Shown: positions 1 through 9,325, counted from the first letter of the stretch. The stretch: DNA of 64,000 bases from Planctomycetota bacterium (GCA_024280855.1 JAJRPG010000084.1:81209-145208), one strand, 5' to 3'. Made by a program: numbers and translations. The notes: generated from the sequence alone by a model not told the origin.

Positions 1-232
1 GCCTCGCAATCGTAGACAGCCAATAGCTCAACTAAATCACAGCCCCTGACTTCGATGTGTGGTTATATTGCTGGGGGATGACATTTGGCATGAATCCGAA
101 AAACTGCCAGCCACTCTCAGCCACCAAAAATCAGTATTACGCACACCTCGGCGAATTTCTTAGATATGGTTTTATGGACTAGAATTCTGATGCGGGATGT
201 ACACAATACGTATTCTGAAACGGGAGAATAGC

Positions 233-946
233 ATGAACAGCGTCACACAGGTCATGAAGGAACTGAAGAAATGTGGTAGCGAGCAGACGCGCAAAATCTA
301 CGCGCGGCACGGGGCTGGCGACAACGTATTCGGGGTGAAAGCGGCGGACCTGAAAATTATCGCCAAGAAAATTAAGGGGAAGCACGAGCTGGCGTGCGAA
401 CTCTACGAAACTGGGAACTACGATGCGATGTATCTTGCGGGTCTGGTGGCTGACGGAAAACAGATGAGCAAGAAAGAGCTGCACGACTGGGCTAAGTCGG
501 CTGTGTGGCTGTGGATCTCGGAGTACGCCTTACCTTGGGTGGCGTCGGAAAGCCCGCACGGACGCGACATGGCGATGAAGTGGATAAAGCTTAAGAAAAA
601 GGAGTCCATCGCGTCGTGTGGATGGAGTACCTATTCCAGTCTGGTGGCTATCACGCCGGATGAGGAGTTGGACTTAGCCGAAATCAAGGCGTTGTTGAAG
701 CTCGTTGAGAAGGAGATCGATGGTTCAGCCAATCGCGTTAAGTACACGATGAACGGTTTTGTTATCGCCGTGGCGATGTACGTGACGCCGGTTTTGAAAC
801 AGGCTAAGGCGACCGCGAAGAAACTCGGCAAGGTCGAGGTGGATATGGGGGATACTTCGTGCAAAGTACCGCTGGCGTTGGAATACATCGATAAGTTGGA
901 GAAGGCGGGTCGGATTGGGAAGAAGCGTAAAACCACGCGGTGTTAG
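233..946 (+). CDS. DNA alkylation repair protein (AlkD-like HEAT-repeat)
   Basis: A 237-residue, all-helical protein of the AlkD/COG4912 DNA alkylation repair family, whose members hold alkylated DNA in a concave HEAT-like surface and excise cationic N-alkylpurines. The N-terminal part carries the family's 'FGVKAADLKIIAKKIK' type helix, and the middle has an aromatic stretch (AVWLWISEYALPW) where the DNA-facing tryptophans and acidic residue usually lie. The C-terminus is basic (GKKRKTTRC). An in-frame ATG exists at 197, but ATG 233 is preceded by GGGAG at 222-226 with a 6-nt spacer, so I start there. The gene stands alone, with over 400 bases before hisS. The family call rests on overall pattern rather than a checked alignment; the exact lesion is unknown. 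Confidence 0.75.
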   Translation: MNSVTQVMKELKKCGSEQTRKIYARHGAGDNVFGVKAADLKIIAKKIKGKHELACELYETGNYDAMYLAGLVADGKQMSKKELHDWAKSAVWLWISEYALPWVASESPHGRDMAMKWIKLKKKESIASCGWSTYSSLVAITPDEELDLAEIKALLKLVEKEIDGSANRVKYTMNGFVIAVAMYVTPVLKQAKATAKKLGKVEVDMGDTSCKVPLALEYIDKLEKAGRIGKKRKTTRC

Positions 947-1409
947 GGACATTCTCGTTGACCCCATTACATGCGGCATGATCAATTGCGGGTAAGATAT
1001 ATAGCGATCTGGTTGCGTGGGGAGCCATCGGTCATCAACCGGCTGCTCCGAAGCGGCGTAAAGATCAGATTGGTGCAAGAATTGAGTGGTCATAAAGACA
1101 GCATGTCTTTACTGAAATTACTATACACACATGCCGTACAATGATAAGGTTGTAGCCATTGCGGAGTTGGCGAAGATTATGGTTGACTCGGTGCTAACAA
1201 AATGACCGATTTGTGGCAGAGGCTAAGCCACTTTTGGACCATTTTAGGCCATGCGTGGCTATAGTAAACGGCTTTTGAGGTGTAAAAACCCCCACGGTTT
1301 TTGTGGTCTAGACCAAATCCGTGCAATGTGATCGCAGGAATCGTTGATGAATTTCCTGTGATATTTTCAGGTAATCACCCCAGGCCTATTCTTTTGAGGT
1401 ATTTATCCA
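947..1409. other. Intergenic region before hisS
   Basis: About 460 bases without a convincing gene. It holds a perfect 7-bp hairpin, AAAAACC-CCCAC-GGTTTTT, at 1284-1302, about 110 bases before hisS, which could be a terminator or leader structure. GAGGT at 1396-1400 is the likely ribosome binding site for the TTG start of hisS. I looked for T-box features upstream of this aminoacyl-tRNA synthetase gene and saw none. Confidence 0.4.
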
Positions 1410-2843
1410 TTGGATAAGAAAGTAAAGCCGCGGTTGGCACGCGGTCTACAGGACATTCTCCCGGCACAGATGCTGGCTCGGCAGCGGATGATCGATGTGA
1501 TTCGCGGTGTGTACGAGGGGTACGGATTCGTCCCACTGGATACCTCTGCTATCGAATTTATGGACGTGTTAAGTGGGTCGGGTGGAGAAGAGGCACAGTC
1601 TTCGATTTTTCAGGTAGCCAATCCGGATAATCCTGAAATCCCATTGGGGCTTCGGTTTGACTTGACTGTTCCCTTAGCCCGGGTCATCGCTCAATATGCT
1701 GATTTGCCAAGACCTTTCCGACGTTATCAGGTGGCGCCAGTTTGGCGAACGGATAAACCCGGTGCCGGTCGCTTTCGGCAGTTCACCCAATTCGACTTGG
1801 ATTCTGTGGGTGTCAAATCAGAAATCGCGGATACCGAAATCATCGCAGCTGTGTGTGACACGTTAGAGGCACTTGACGTAGGCGGGTTTCGTGTGCGCGT
1901 GTCAAGTAGAAAAGTACTCAACCTGCTCATGCCCTTTGCAGATATCCCCACCGAAGCTGCGGCTGATGTCTTCCGCGTGCTAGATAAGCTCGACAAGCTT
2001 GGTCTTGATAAAGTAAAACTAGAGTTGACTACAGGCTATAAAGATAAATCCGGCGATACGATTCGCGGACTGGGATTGTCATCTGCGCAAGTACAAAAAA
2101 TCGAGCAGTTTCTCGACATCAAAGCCGACAAACGTGATGACGTGCTGGTTCAGATCAAAGAGGCTTTTGCCGGGATTGATGGGGCGGAAAGCACTATCGG
2201 CGAGTTAGAGAAAATTTCTAATCACCTGAAAGCGTTAGGGTATAACGATGATCGCGTCTCTTTAGACCTCAGCATCGCGCGAGGCTTAGCCTACTACACT
2301 GGCCCGGTTTTTGAGGCTATCTTGCTCGACGCACCAGAGTTTGGCTCGGTCTGTGGCGGCGGTCGATACGATGACTTAGTCATGCGTTTTCTAGGAGAAC
2401 CAGCCCCGGCGACTGGGGCGTCTATTGGCGTGGATCGACTATTAGCTGCGATGGTCCACTTGGATCGTATCAAGATGGTCAAATCGACAGCGCAGGTGTT
2501 AATCACCCGTTTTGATAAAGACCTCACCGACGATTATTTTGCCATGGCCTTTGAGCTACGGCGTGCGGGTGTGCGAACCGAATTATATGTCGGCACTGCG
2601 AAGCGTATGGGCAAACAGCTAAAATATGCCGACCAAACGGAAATTCCGATTGTGGTGATGATGGGGTCGGACGAAAAAGAGAAGGGGACCATCACGATCA
2701 AAGACCTCGCACAAGGGCGTGAAATGTCCAAAGACATGTCCGGGCATGAGCAGTGGAAGTCTGAACGGCCAGGTCAATTTGAATCCCCGCGAAGTGAGCT
2801 TGTCCAAACTATTAAAAATCTGCTAAAGCAAATCGAGGGCTAA
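1410..2843 (+). CDS. hisS: Histidyl-tRNA synthetase
   Basis: Class II histidyl-tRNA synthetase of 477 residues, attaching histidine to tRNA-His in the cytoplasm. Visible landmarks are the motif 2 region (RRYQVAPVWRTDKPGAGRFR, around residues 104-124), the histidine-binding HisA motif LARGLAYYTG (around 288-297), the glycine-rich CGGGRYDDL at 315-323 and the motif 3 segment GASIGVDRL. The C-terminal anticodon-binding domain begins around residue 370. The length is above the usual bacterial 420-430 and resembles the longer HisRS subgroup. Translation appears to start at TTG 1410 with GAGG nine bases upstream; no in-frame ATG gives a full N-terminus. The stop is followed after three bases by hutH, so the two are almost certainly one transcript. 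Confidence 0.95.
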   Translation: MDKKVKPRLARGLQDILPAQMLARQRMIDVIRGVYEGYGFVPLDTSAIEFMDVLSGSGGEEAQSSIFQVANPDNPEIPLGLRFDLTVPLARVIAQYADLPRPFRRYQVAPVWRTDKPGAGRFRQFTQFDLDSVGVKSEIADTEIIAAVCDTLEALDVGGFRVRVSSRKVLNLLMPFADIPTEAAADVFRVLDKLDKLGLDKVKLELTTGYKDKSGDTIRGLGLSSAQVQKIEQFLDIKADKRDDVLVQIKEAFAGIDGAESTIGELEKISNHLKALGYNDDRVSLDLSIARGLAYYTGPVFEAILLDAPEFGSVCGGGRYDDLVMRFLGEPAPATGASIGVDRLLAAMVHLDRIKMVKSTAQVLITRFDKDLTDDYFAMAFELRRAGVRTELYVGTAKRMGKQLKYADQTEIPIVVMMGSDEKEKGTITIKDLAQGREMSKDMSGHEQWKSERPGQFESPRSELVQTIKNLLKQIEG

Positions 2844-2846
2844 CCC

Positions 2847-4703
2847 ATGACGCAAAAGGGGGGACATCAGGTAACGCTCGACGGCTCATCGCTCACCATC
2901 GACCAGTTGGTGCGCTTGGCCCGGGACGTGAAAATACAGGTTGTCTGCGATGCAATGGCGTTGGAGAAGGTTAATGAATCTCGTCAGCACATTGAAGACA
3001 TCGTCAAAAACTATACCGAGGCCTATAAGGAAAATGGTGACGGCGGCAATCCAGTGAAGCAGGTTTATGGCGTGACGACGGGTTTTGGCGAGTTTAAGAC
3101 GATTCCCATCGCGCCTGCCCAGTTAGAGCAATTGCAGCGTAACATTTTGCTATCCCACGCGGCTGGGATTGGGATCAATTCGGATGCGGATGACCCGGCG
3201 AATTACTTCCCGGCTGAGGTCGTGCGTGCGACGTTAGTGATTCGGTTGAACACGTTGCTCAAAGGTTACTCTGGCGTTCAGCCTGCACTGCTGGATTTTA
3301 TCGTAAATTGTCTTCATGCTGGTGTTATTCCGTTGGTTCCACTGAAAGGGTCGGTTGGTTCCAGTGGCGATTTATGTCCCATGGCGCATATCTTCGTCAC
3401 GCTGCTTGGCGAGGGGCGTTTTTATGTGGCGGATCAAGATACAAATCGTCATCCTAGCAGGACTGATTTTCAGCCGGCGTCCAAACTTGCCCAGGCATTA
3501 GGCGTCGAGACATTGCCTCTGCCTGGTTATAAAGATGGCTTAGCTTTAACCAACGGCGCGACAGTCTCAGCTGCGATGTTGGGCATGGCTGTCCATGATG
3601 CCATGTCGTTGGCATCTGTCGCCGACACCGCAGCGGCAATGACGCTGGAAGCTATTTGCGGAAGGACGCGTGCGTTCGATCCTAAAGTTCATCTTGCGCG
3701 TGGACAGCAGGGGCAAATTGATTGTGCGTCTAATATCCTTTCGATGGTATCGGGCAGCAGCTTGGTCAATCGTTGCGAAGAAGTGCAGGATGCTTATTCG
3801 GTTCGTTGTGCGCCTACCGTTCACGGAGCCAGTCGAGACACGATTGCCTACGCGCGGATGGTTGCCCAGCGGGAAATGAATGCAGCCTGTGACAATCCCT
3901 TATTTTTCCCGGGTGATTCGCCATGTGATGCGCCGGATGACCCTACGATGCGTGATCCCGCGATGGACTGGGAAGCTTATTCAGTGGGCAATTTTCACGG
4001 TCAGCCCATTGCCCTAGCCTCAGATTTCCTGGCTATTGCCTTGGCGGAATTGGCCAATATCTCAGAGCGGCGAACGCAGATGTTGTTAGATCGTAATCAT
4101 AATCGTAACCTGCCAGCCAACTTAGTCCCCGCGCCAGGGGTGAACTCCGGTTATATGATTACGCAATATAGCGCGGCTAGCTTGGTGTCGGAAAACAAAG
4201 TGCTTGCGCATCCCGCGTCGGTAGATTCCGTGCCGACATCAGCCAATACGGAAGACCATAACGCCATGGCTACTATCGCCGCTCGTAAACTGCGGACGGT
4301 CTTAGCCAATGTTCAGGCGGTCCTGGCGATTGAATTATTGGTCGCAGCACAGGCTATTGAATGGCGGGCCGGTTGCCATATGAAACCCAGCGTTAAACCA
4401 GTCACGGCTGATGCGGACGCCAAAGGGGCGGACGTTGGTGAATATAGAGAGACAAGCTCAAAGTCATTTGCCGAAGCTACTCGTGAAGAAAATCGTGGAG
4501 AAATCGCGTCACAGCTAGGGGTCGGAACGCGGTCTGCCTACTTGCACATTCGAGAGCTTGTATCGCCCGTTATTGAAGACCGCACACTGGACGAAGACAT
4601 CAGGCTTGTGCGCCAGGCCATCGAGCAAGGCCTCATTTCTGGTGCTATCGACGAGGCACTTCCCAGCGGTTTAGTTCCGATTTCATCCTTGCAATCTGCT
4701 TAG
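2847..4703 (+). CDS. hutH: Histidine ammonia-lyase family (MIO enzyme)
   Basis: A 618-residue member of the aromatic amino acid ammonia-lyase family, which deaminates histidine to urocanate or a related amino acid to its cinnamate analogue. The substrate-selectivity loop reads LLSHAAGIG, the Ser-His form typical of histidine lyases rather than the His-Leu or Phe-Leu forms of tyrosine and phenylalanine lyases. The cofactor-forming triad lies in GSVGSSGDLCP: residues 172-174 are Ser-Ser-Gly instead of the usual Ala-Ser-Gly. Other family marks are YGVTTGFG, NFHGQPIALASD and the NSGYMITQY region. It is about 100 residues longer than typical HutH, mostly in the C-terminal part. GAGGG at 2835-2839 serves ATG 2847. 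It is coupled to hisS; no other hut gene is nearby. Confidence 0.88.
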   Translation: MTQKGGHQVTLDGSSLTIDQLVRLARDVKIQVVCDAMALEKVNESRQHIEDIVKNYTEAYKENGDGGNPVKQVYGVTTGFGEFKTIPIAPAQLEQLQRNILLSHAAGIGINSDADDPANYFPAEVVRATLVIRLNTLLKGYSGVQPALLDFIVNCLHAGVIPLVPLKGSVGSSGDLCPMAHIFVTLLGEGRFYVADQDTNRHPSRTDFQPASKLAQALGVETLPLPGYKDGLALTNGATVSAAMLGMAVHDAMSLASVADTAAAMTLEAICGRTRAFDPKVHLARGQQGQIDCASNILSMVSGSSLVNRCEEVQDAYSVRCAPTVHGASRDTIAYARMVAQREMNAACDNPLFFPGDSPCDAPDDPTMRDPAMDWEAYSVGNFHGQPIALASDFLAIALAELANISERRTQMLLDRNHNRNLPANLVPAPGVNSGYMITQYSAASLVSENKVLAHPASVDSVPTSANTEDHNAMATIAARKLRTVLANVQAVLAIELLVAAQAIEWRAGCHMKPSVKPVTADADAKGADVGEYRETSSKSFAEATREENRGEIASQLGVGTRSAYLHIRELVSPVIEDRTLDEDIRLVRQAIEQGLISGAIDEALPSGLVPISSLQSA

Positions 4704-5138
4704 AATACGTCGTTAATTCTTATCGATCCCAAGGGGCCGAGCCGGTCTTAGTGGCGGGGTTTTTCGTGCCTAGATAGGTATCATGTCCCGGTCTCACTAA
4801 TAGATTCATTATCAGCCCTTCGTCCACGATTATCTACTAAAGCAGGTGTGGTCGCTCATCGCCTGGATGTATTTGTAGTCAGGATAAACTTAGAGCTTGA
4901 CTAGGATTGACGTGCATATCGTAGCCTTCAGTTGGTGTGATGTGTCGTACAGGTTAAGGCCTGCATGCGGCGCTAAGTTCCTGGCGGTTTAGCTTGGGCT
5001 TGGTTCACATCGTAGTCACCCGATTCGCCGACGGGTGGCTAATTCGCGTTTTCGCCGTTGCGAAAATGCAGCCATTAACCGGGTACGGTTCTGGCGAACT
5101 TGCTCAAAGCAGATTAGGAACAACGAAAGGAATACACT
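4704..5138. other. Intergenic region between hutH and the globin gene
   Basis: About 435 bases with no credible ORF. The notable element is the perfect inverted repeat TTTTCGC-CGTT-GCGAAAA at 5049-5066, about 75 bases before the globin start, which could be an operator or RNA hairpin. AAAGGA shortly before ATG 5139 is the probable ribosome binding site. Confidence 0.4.
5049..5066. promoter_or_regulatory. Perfect 7-bp inverted repeat upstream of the haemoglobin gene
   Basis: TTTTCGC (5049-5055), spacer CGTT, GCGAAAA (5060-5066). No T-run follows in the plus direction, so a terminator is unlikely. Its position suggests an operator or a 5' leader hairpin of the globin gene; the regulator is unknown. 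Confidence 0.3.
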
Positions 5139-5513
5139 ATGTCACAGGCAGTAGCAGCACCAAGTCTATTCGACAAATTGGGCGGAGCGCCAGCCATCGA
5201 AGCTGTCGTAACAGAGTTCTACAAGCGTGTCCTCGCTGACAAGGAACTGAAGGGGTTTTTCAACACCACGGATATGGACAAGCAACGTCGTCATCAAACA
5301 CAATTCATCTCGATGGCATTGGGTGGCCCGAATCAGTACACCGGGCGATCTATGAAGGCCGCTCATGCAGACATGAAGATCAAGGAAAATCATTTTAATC
5401 TTGTCGCAGGCCATCTGGTTGAGACACTGAAGTCTTTCAATATCTCGCAGGCAGACATCGACGAGGTGGTCTCAAAGGTTGGCCCTTTGAAGGATGACAT
5501 TGTCAATTGCTAA
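5139..5513 (+). CDS. Truncated haemoglobin, group 1
   Basis: A 124-residue 2-on-2 haemoglobin. The fold signature is complete: LFDKLGG (A helix), EFYKRVLAD with the B10 tyrosine at residue 28, GFF at 39-41 carrying the CD1 phenylalanine, the ALGGP turn at 60-64, and the proximal heme histidine at 76 in KAAHADM. Length and motifs match the group 1 (GlbN) class, known for O2 or NO binding and often for NO dioxygenation. There is no signal peptide, so it is cytoplasmic. It is a single-gene unit: a long upstream region with an inverted repeat and a strong terminator right after the stop. No neighbouring gene indicates whether it serves NO defence or oxygen delivery. Confidence 0.92.
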   Translation: MSQAVAAPSLFDKLGGAPAIEAVVTEFYKRVLADKELKGFFNTTDMDKQRRHQTQFISMALGGPNQYTGRSMKAAHADMKIKENHFNLVAGHLVETLKSFNISQADIDEVVSKVGPLKDDIVNC

Positions 5514-5573
5514 GGCGATTCGTTAGGCAGGCGGCTTGATTTAGAAGTCGTCGAGCGTATGAAATTACAAGAA

Positions 5574-5611
5574 AAAGCCCGGATGTCATTTGCGACGTCC
5601 GGGCTTTTTTT
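5574..5611 (+). terminator. Rho-independent terminator of the globin gene
   Basis: AAAGCCCGGA (5574-5583) pairs perfectly with TCCGGGCTTT (5598-5607). The inner TGTC/GACG extends the stem with one wobble pair, and a T-run to 5611 follows. It begins 60 bases after the globin stop. Confidence 0.9.
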
Positions 5612-5668
5612 GATATCATTTACGAGTTGTCAGTTGAAGAAATAAGTGGCCGTGTCCTCGACTACTTC

Positions 5669-6160
5669 TTATAGCCCGACCCAAGTCGGAATAAAATGTA
5701 TGACGGCATGAAGAATGCCGCATGTGTACAAGCCAGCCATAATATCGTCTCCGACCACGCCCCAGCCACCAGGCCAACGCTGTTCGATCAAGTTCGCAGG
5801 CGGAATTTTAGCAATGTCGATGGCCCGTTCCACCAAAAACGCGATCAGGGCTAATTGCCAGGTAAAGGGGACCGCTACGATGGCCACCCAGAAACCGGCT
5901 AATTCATCCCACACCAGTTTTCGACTGTCCTTCTCACCAAGAATGCGGTCGCCAACGTCGTGGAGTGCGATTGACGCTGCGGTGAAGATAAACACGAAGA
6001 CCAGATAGGGTATCAGCGGCGGCTCATACTTATCCACAAGCCAGAAAAAAGGGATACCAGCTACGGCAACTGTTACCGTGCCAGATGCGGGCATGTGGCC
6101 TAGCGGTCCCAAAGAGCCGATACGAAGCAGAAATTTATGTCGAAAAGGAAGTTTACTCAT
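5669..6160 (-). CDS. pgpA: Phosphatidylglycerophosphatase A
   Basis: A 163-residue integral inner-membrane phosphatase that removes the phosphate of phosphatidylglycerophosphate to give phosphatidylglycerol. The family motifs are in order: LGPLGHMPASGTV near residue 15, the conserved WDELAGFW block (residues 84-91), ERAIDIAKIPPANLIE, and GWGVVGDDIMAGLY, the acidic, metal-binding C-terminal block. Four hydrophobic stretches fit the family topology. No strong Shine-Dalgarno precedes the ATG at 6160. It is convergent with the globin gene across its terminator and divergent from the DUF1573 gene. Confidence 0.93.
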   Translation of the reverse strand: MSKLPFRHKFLLRIGSLGPLGHMPASGTVTVAVAGIPFFWLVDKYEPPLIPYLVFVFIFTAASIALHDVGDRILGEKDSRKLVWDELAGFWVAIVAVPFTWQLALIAFLVERAIDIAKIPPANLIEQRWPGGWGVVGDDIMAGLYTCGILHAVIHFIPTWVGL

Positions 6161-6558
6161 AGGTCTACATTATTCATAACATACGAGCCGAGGCAAATTC
6201 GTGTCTTTGTTTCTTGCCGGTCACAAACATGTACCGAACTAGTGATAAGAATTCGGTCGTTTCGTGATTTTCAATGCTGGCGATAACGAGGGGGATAAGT
6301 GGCCAAGCTGAATAAGGATGGTCAGGGGCGTCTTATAGCCGTAACGTCGAAGTAACATAACTGCGGCATGCTTGAAATGTCTTGTGTTTGGATGGTATAA
6401 CCAACGATGGGTAGTCGTGCGTGCGGGCTAATCCCCGCGTCGGTATTCAGGTCGGCGTAAAATATGAAGCGTACCATTCGGCATTGATGTCGCGGTAATA
6501 GTTTATGAATCTAAATGTGTGTGAGCCAGTTTGTTTTCGAGAGAGGAACGGTATCGTC
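6161..6558. other. Divergent intergenic region (pgpA / DUF1573 gene)
   Basis: About 400 bases between divergent genes. The best promoter-like element is TTGAAA (6372-6377), 18-bp spacer, TATAAC (6396-6401), on the plus strand and about 160 bases before ATG 6559. Nothing else is evident. Confidence 0.4.
6372..6401 (+). promoter_or_regulatory. Candidate sigma70-type promoter for the DUF1573-thioredoxin gene
   Basis: A -35 like TTGAAA and a -10 like TATAAC with an 18-bp spacer, in the divergent region upstream of the 872-residue secreted protein. Assigned by consensus only. Confidence 0.4.
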
Positions 6559-9177
6559 ATGAAGAGACGTGGAATGAATCGAACGATCAATGTGGAGCGT
6601 CAAGCCCGATGGGTAACGACGCTTCTAACGCCAGTTATGGTGGGTGTCCTTTGCCTTGGTGCTTATGCCAAGCCGCCAAGACCCGAAATTGCCCCAACAC
6701 CATCCACAAACAAGGTGTCGGTGAAAAAAACTGCACCTTCTGCAATGAAAGGTGCTTCTGGTTCTACACCGAAAATTGTTTGCGACGAGGCAACGCACAG
6801 TTTTGGTGAAACATGGATGGGGCCTAAGTTGTCGCACACCTACACCATCCGCAATGACGGAAAAGAAGCTTTGGTTATCACCAAGGTTAAGCCTTCATGT
6901 GGATGCACGAAAGCTGGGGCCCACCCTGCTTCTATTCCTCCGGGTGAGTCTGGAGAGTTTTCATTTTCCGTCGATAGTAAAAAATTGCGTGGACGCTTTC
7001 AAAAGACTGTGACCATTTCCAGCAATGACCCTGAAACCCCCAATTTGCGTCTCACGCTAGCTGGAATTGTAAAGCGTTACGTCGATGTTCTGCCGGGCAA
7101 TGCGACCTTCGGAAAAGTTTCGCTTTCCGAGCCTCAAGAACGAATTTTGAAAATTACCAACAATACAGAAAATCCTCTAGAGCTTAAAGTATCTAAGAAA
7201 GTGGACGGTCCTTTTACGTTTGATTTGGTTGAAAAGGAAAAAGGTAAGAGCTTTGAGCTGAAAATCAAAATTACGCCACCATATAGCCCAGGTCGAATTC
7301 GTGGTAAGATTGAATTAACGACGAATATTGATGGACAGCCATCTATTCCAGTCAATGCACACGCGACAGTTCCAGAACGACTCGATGTTCAACCATCGCA
7401 AGTTGTGATTGATCCTAATCGTCCTACGAAAAATGTTACTTCACGCCCAATTCGTTTGACCAACTATGGGGCCAGTAGTGTAAAAGTACTGGAAGCCACT
7501 TCGACTGACCCAAAAATCAAAGTTGCGCTCAATGAGCGAACACCAGGTAGAGCGTATACTATTACGCTCGATATGCCTGCAGGATATAAGCCGTCAGACG
7601 CTGGTGCTAAAATTGTTCTCAAAACAGATGACAAAGAAAAGCCAGAAATTATTATTCCGGTTACATTACGAAAAGCTCCAAAGCAACTAGATGCTAGAGC
7701 CAATAATAAGCCACGTCGTCCTGCTGAACAAATGGTGGGGAAGGCCATTCCGAGTTTTTCCTTAACGACAACTGCTGGCAAACCACTTTCAAACATTACC
7801 GCAAAAGAACAAGTGACTGTACTCGACTTTTTCGCCGTGAACTGTGGCTTCTGCAAGAAGCAGATTCCTCGTTTGGAAACAGTTCGCAAAAAGTATGAGG
7901 CTAAGGGCGTGCGTTTTGTGACGGTCAGTCAAACCATGCGTAAGCCTTTCACTGATGAAGAAACTAAGGCCAAGGTGAATGGCCTTGGTTTCAAAGGCGA
8001 ATTAGCCATTGACAGTGCCAATACTGTTGGCCCATTATTCAAAGCAACCAGCTATCCCACAATGGTTGTTCTCGGCAAAAAAGGCAAAGTTGGTGCGGTG
8101 AACGTCGGAAATATTGGCGACTTGGAATCTCGTTTAGCGAGCCAGTTGGACGCACTACTAGCGGGTAAGGAAGTCCCGACTCTCGCTGCAGCACCAGCCA
8201 GAAAACCTCAGCCTAAAAGGCAATCGCCAGATGATTTGGTGGGCAAATTCACGCCGAAATTTAGTTTGTCAACCACAAGCGGTAAGGCTTTAACAACAGC
8301 CACGTCGAAAGAGCAGATTACTGTGCTGGACTTCTTTGCCGTAAACTGTGGCTTTTGTAAGAAGCAACTACCACGCGTTGAGCAAATTCGTAAAGAGTAC
8401 GAAAGCAAGGGTGTTAGGTTCGTGGCTGTTGGGCAGACCATGCGTAAGCCGTATACCGTTGAGCAAACTCAAGCCAAACTAGACGAGTGTGGCTTCAAGG
8501 GTGAATTAGCCATGAACCCAGATAACTCGGTTGGTCGTACGTTTAATGCGAGCGGATTCCCAACGATGGTTATCCTTGGAAAAGATGGCAAAGTCGCCGC
8601 AGCTAATGTCGGAAACCTTGGTGATCTTGAAAAGCGTATGAAGGCCCAACTGGATGCTTTGATTGCTGGTAAACCAATGCCGAAGTTTGCCTCTGCTAAG
8701 CCTAGTGGCGGTGGTCAACGACCTGCGATGGCCCTAGTTGGTAAGCCTTCGCCGACTTTCGACATCAAGACCAAAGATGGAAAAATGGTGTCTAATGACG
8801 AGTTTGCAAAGCATGCAGCTACAGTACTCAATTTTATTGCACCAAACTGTGGCTTCTGCAAACGCCAGGTTCCAAATGTCGAAAAAGTTCGTGCAGAGTA
8901 TGAGGCCAAGGGCATTCGCTTTGTGAACATCGCTCTGACTATGCGTAAAGAGTACTCTCTCGAAGATGCCTTTAACGTTTATAAAGGAATCGGGTCTAAT
9001 CTTGAATTCGCCCACGATCCGAAAAACATTGTCGGTGGCAAGTTCAAAGCCGTGAGCTTCCCAACCATGATCGTGGTTGGAAAGGACGGCAAAATCGCCC
9101 ACGTCAATATCGGTGCCAAGAAGGACATGGTTGAATTGCTCAAAGGGCAACTCAATGGCCTGATGAAGAAAGGGTAG
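6559..9177 (+). CDS. Secreted DUF1573 protein with three tandem thioredoxin domains
   Basis: An exported 872-residue protein. Residues about 15-40 form a signal peptide ending GAYA. A DUF1573 (Ig/ASPM-like) domain follows with the hallmark KPSCGCTKAG, and the next roughly 250 residues look like further Ig-like repeats. The C-terminal half is three similar TlpA/redoxin domains, each with FxxxNCGFCK; the first CGFC cysteines are near residues 429, 597 and 764, giving a 167-168-residue period. Each also has a cis-Pro region (SYPTMVV, GFPTMVI, SFPTMIV). The CxxC sites imply extracytoplasmic dithiol oxidoreductase activity. ATG 6559 with GAGAGG upstream is preferred over ATG 6505, which lacks a ribosome binding site. 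It is monocistronic, with its own terminator. Confidence 0.85.
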   Translation: MKRRGMNRTINVERQARWVTTLLTPVMVGVLCLGAYAKPPRPEIAPTPSTNKVSVKKTAPSAMKGASGSTPKIVCDEATHSFGETWMGPKLSHTYTIRNDGKEALVITKVKPSCGCTKAGAHPASIPPGESGEFSFSVDSKKLRGRFQKTVTISSNDPETPNLRLTLAGIVKRYVDVLPGNATFGKVSLSEPQERILKITNNTENPLELKVSKKVDGPFTFDLVEKEKGKSFELKIKITPPYSPGRIRGKIELTTNIDGQPSIPVNAHATVPERLDVQPSQVVIDPNRPTKNVTSRPIRLTNYGASSVKVLEATSTDPKIKVALNERTPGRAYTITLDMPAGYKPSDAGAKIVLKTDDKEKPEIIIPVTLRKAPKQLDARANNKPRRPAEQMVGKAIPSFSLTTTAGKPLSNITAKEQVTVLDFFAVNCGFCKKQIPRLETVRKKYEAKGVRFVTVSQTMRKPFTDEETKAKVNGLGFKGELAIDSANTVGPLFKATSYPTMVVLGKKGKVGAVNVGNIGDLESRLASQLDALLAGKEVPTLAAAPARKPQPKRQSPDDLVGKFTPKFSLSTTSGKALTTATSKEQITVLDFFAVNCGFCKKQLPRVEQIRKEYESKGVRFVAVGQTMRKPYTVEQTQAKLDECGFKGELAMNPDNSVGRTFNASGFPTMVILGKDGKVAAANVGNLGDLEKRMKAQLDALIAGKPMPKFASAKPSGGGQRPAMALVGKPSPTFDIKTKDGKMVSNDEFAKHAATVLNFIAPNCGFCKRQVPNVEKVRAEYEAKGIRFVNIALTMRKEYSLEDAFNVYKGIGSNLEFAHDPKNIVGGKFKAVSFPTMIVVGKDGKIAHVNIGAKKDMVELLKGQLNGLMKKG

Positions 9178-9233
9178 AACTATTGGTGATAGCATAGCCT
9201 TGAGTACGAACGGCTATGCGTGATATACTTTCG

Positions 9234-9274
9234 GGGTTCTGCTTCGCCACCGTGCGAGGCAGAACCCTTTTTTT
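9234..9274 (+). terminator. Rho-independent terminator of the DUF1573-thioredoxin gene
   Basis: GGGTTCTGC (9234-9242) pairs with GCAGAACCC (9259-9267), with an inner TCGC/GCGA extension and a run of eight T directly after. Confidence 0.9.
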
Positions 9275-9325
9275 ATTGACGAACGAGTGCTGCGGGGCGT
9301 AACAATAAAAAAAGCGGCGATTGGC

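Noticed and set aside
947..1409. T-box leader for hisS
   Set aside because: No T-box sequence or specifier stem is recognisable; T-boxes are also not expected in this lineage.
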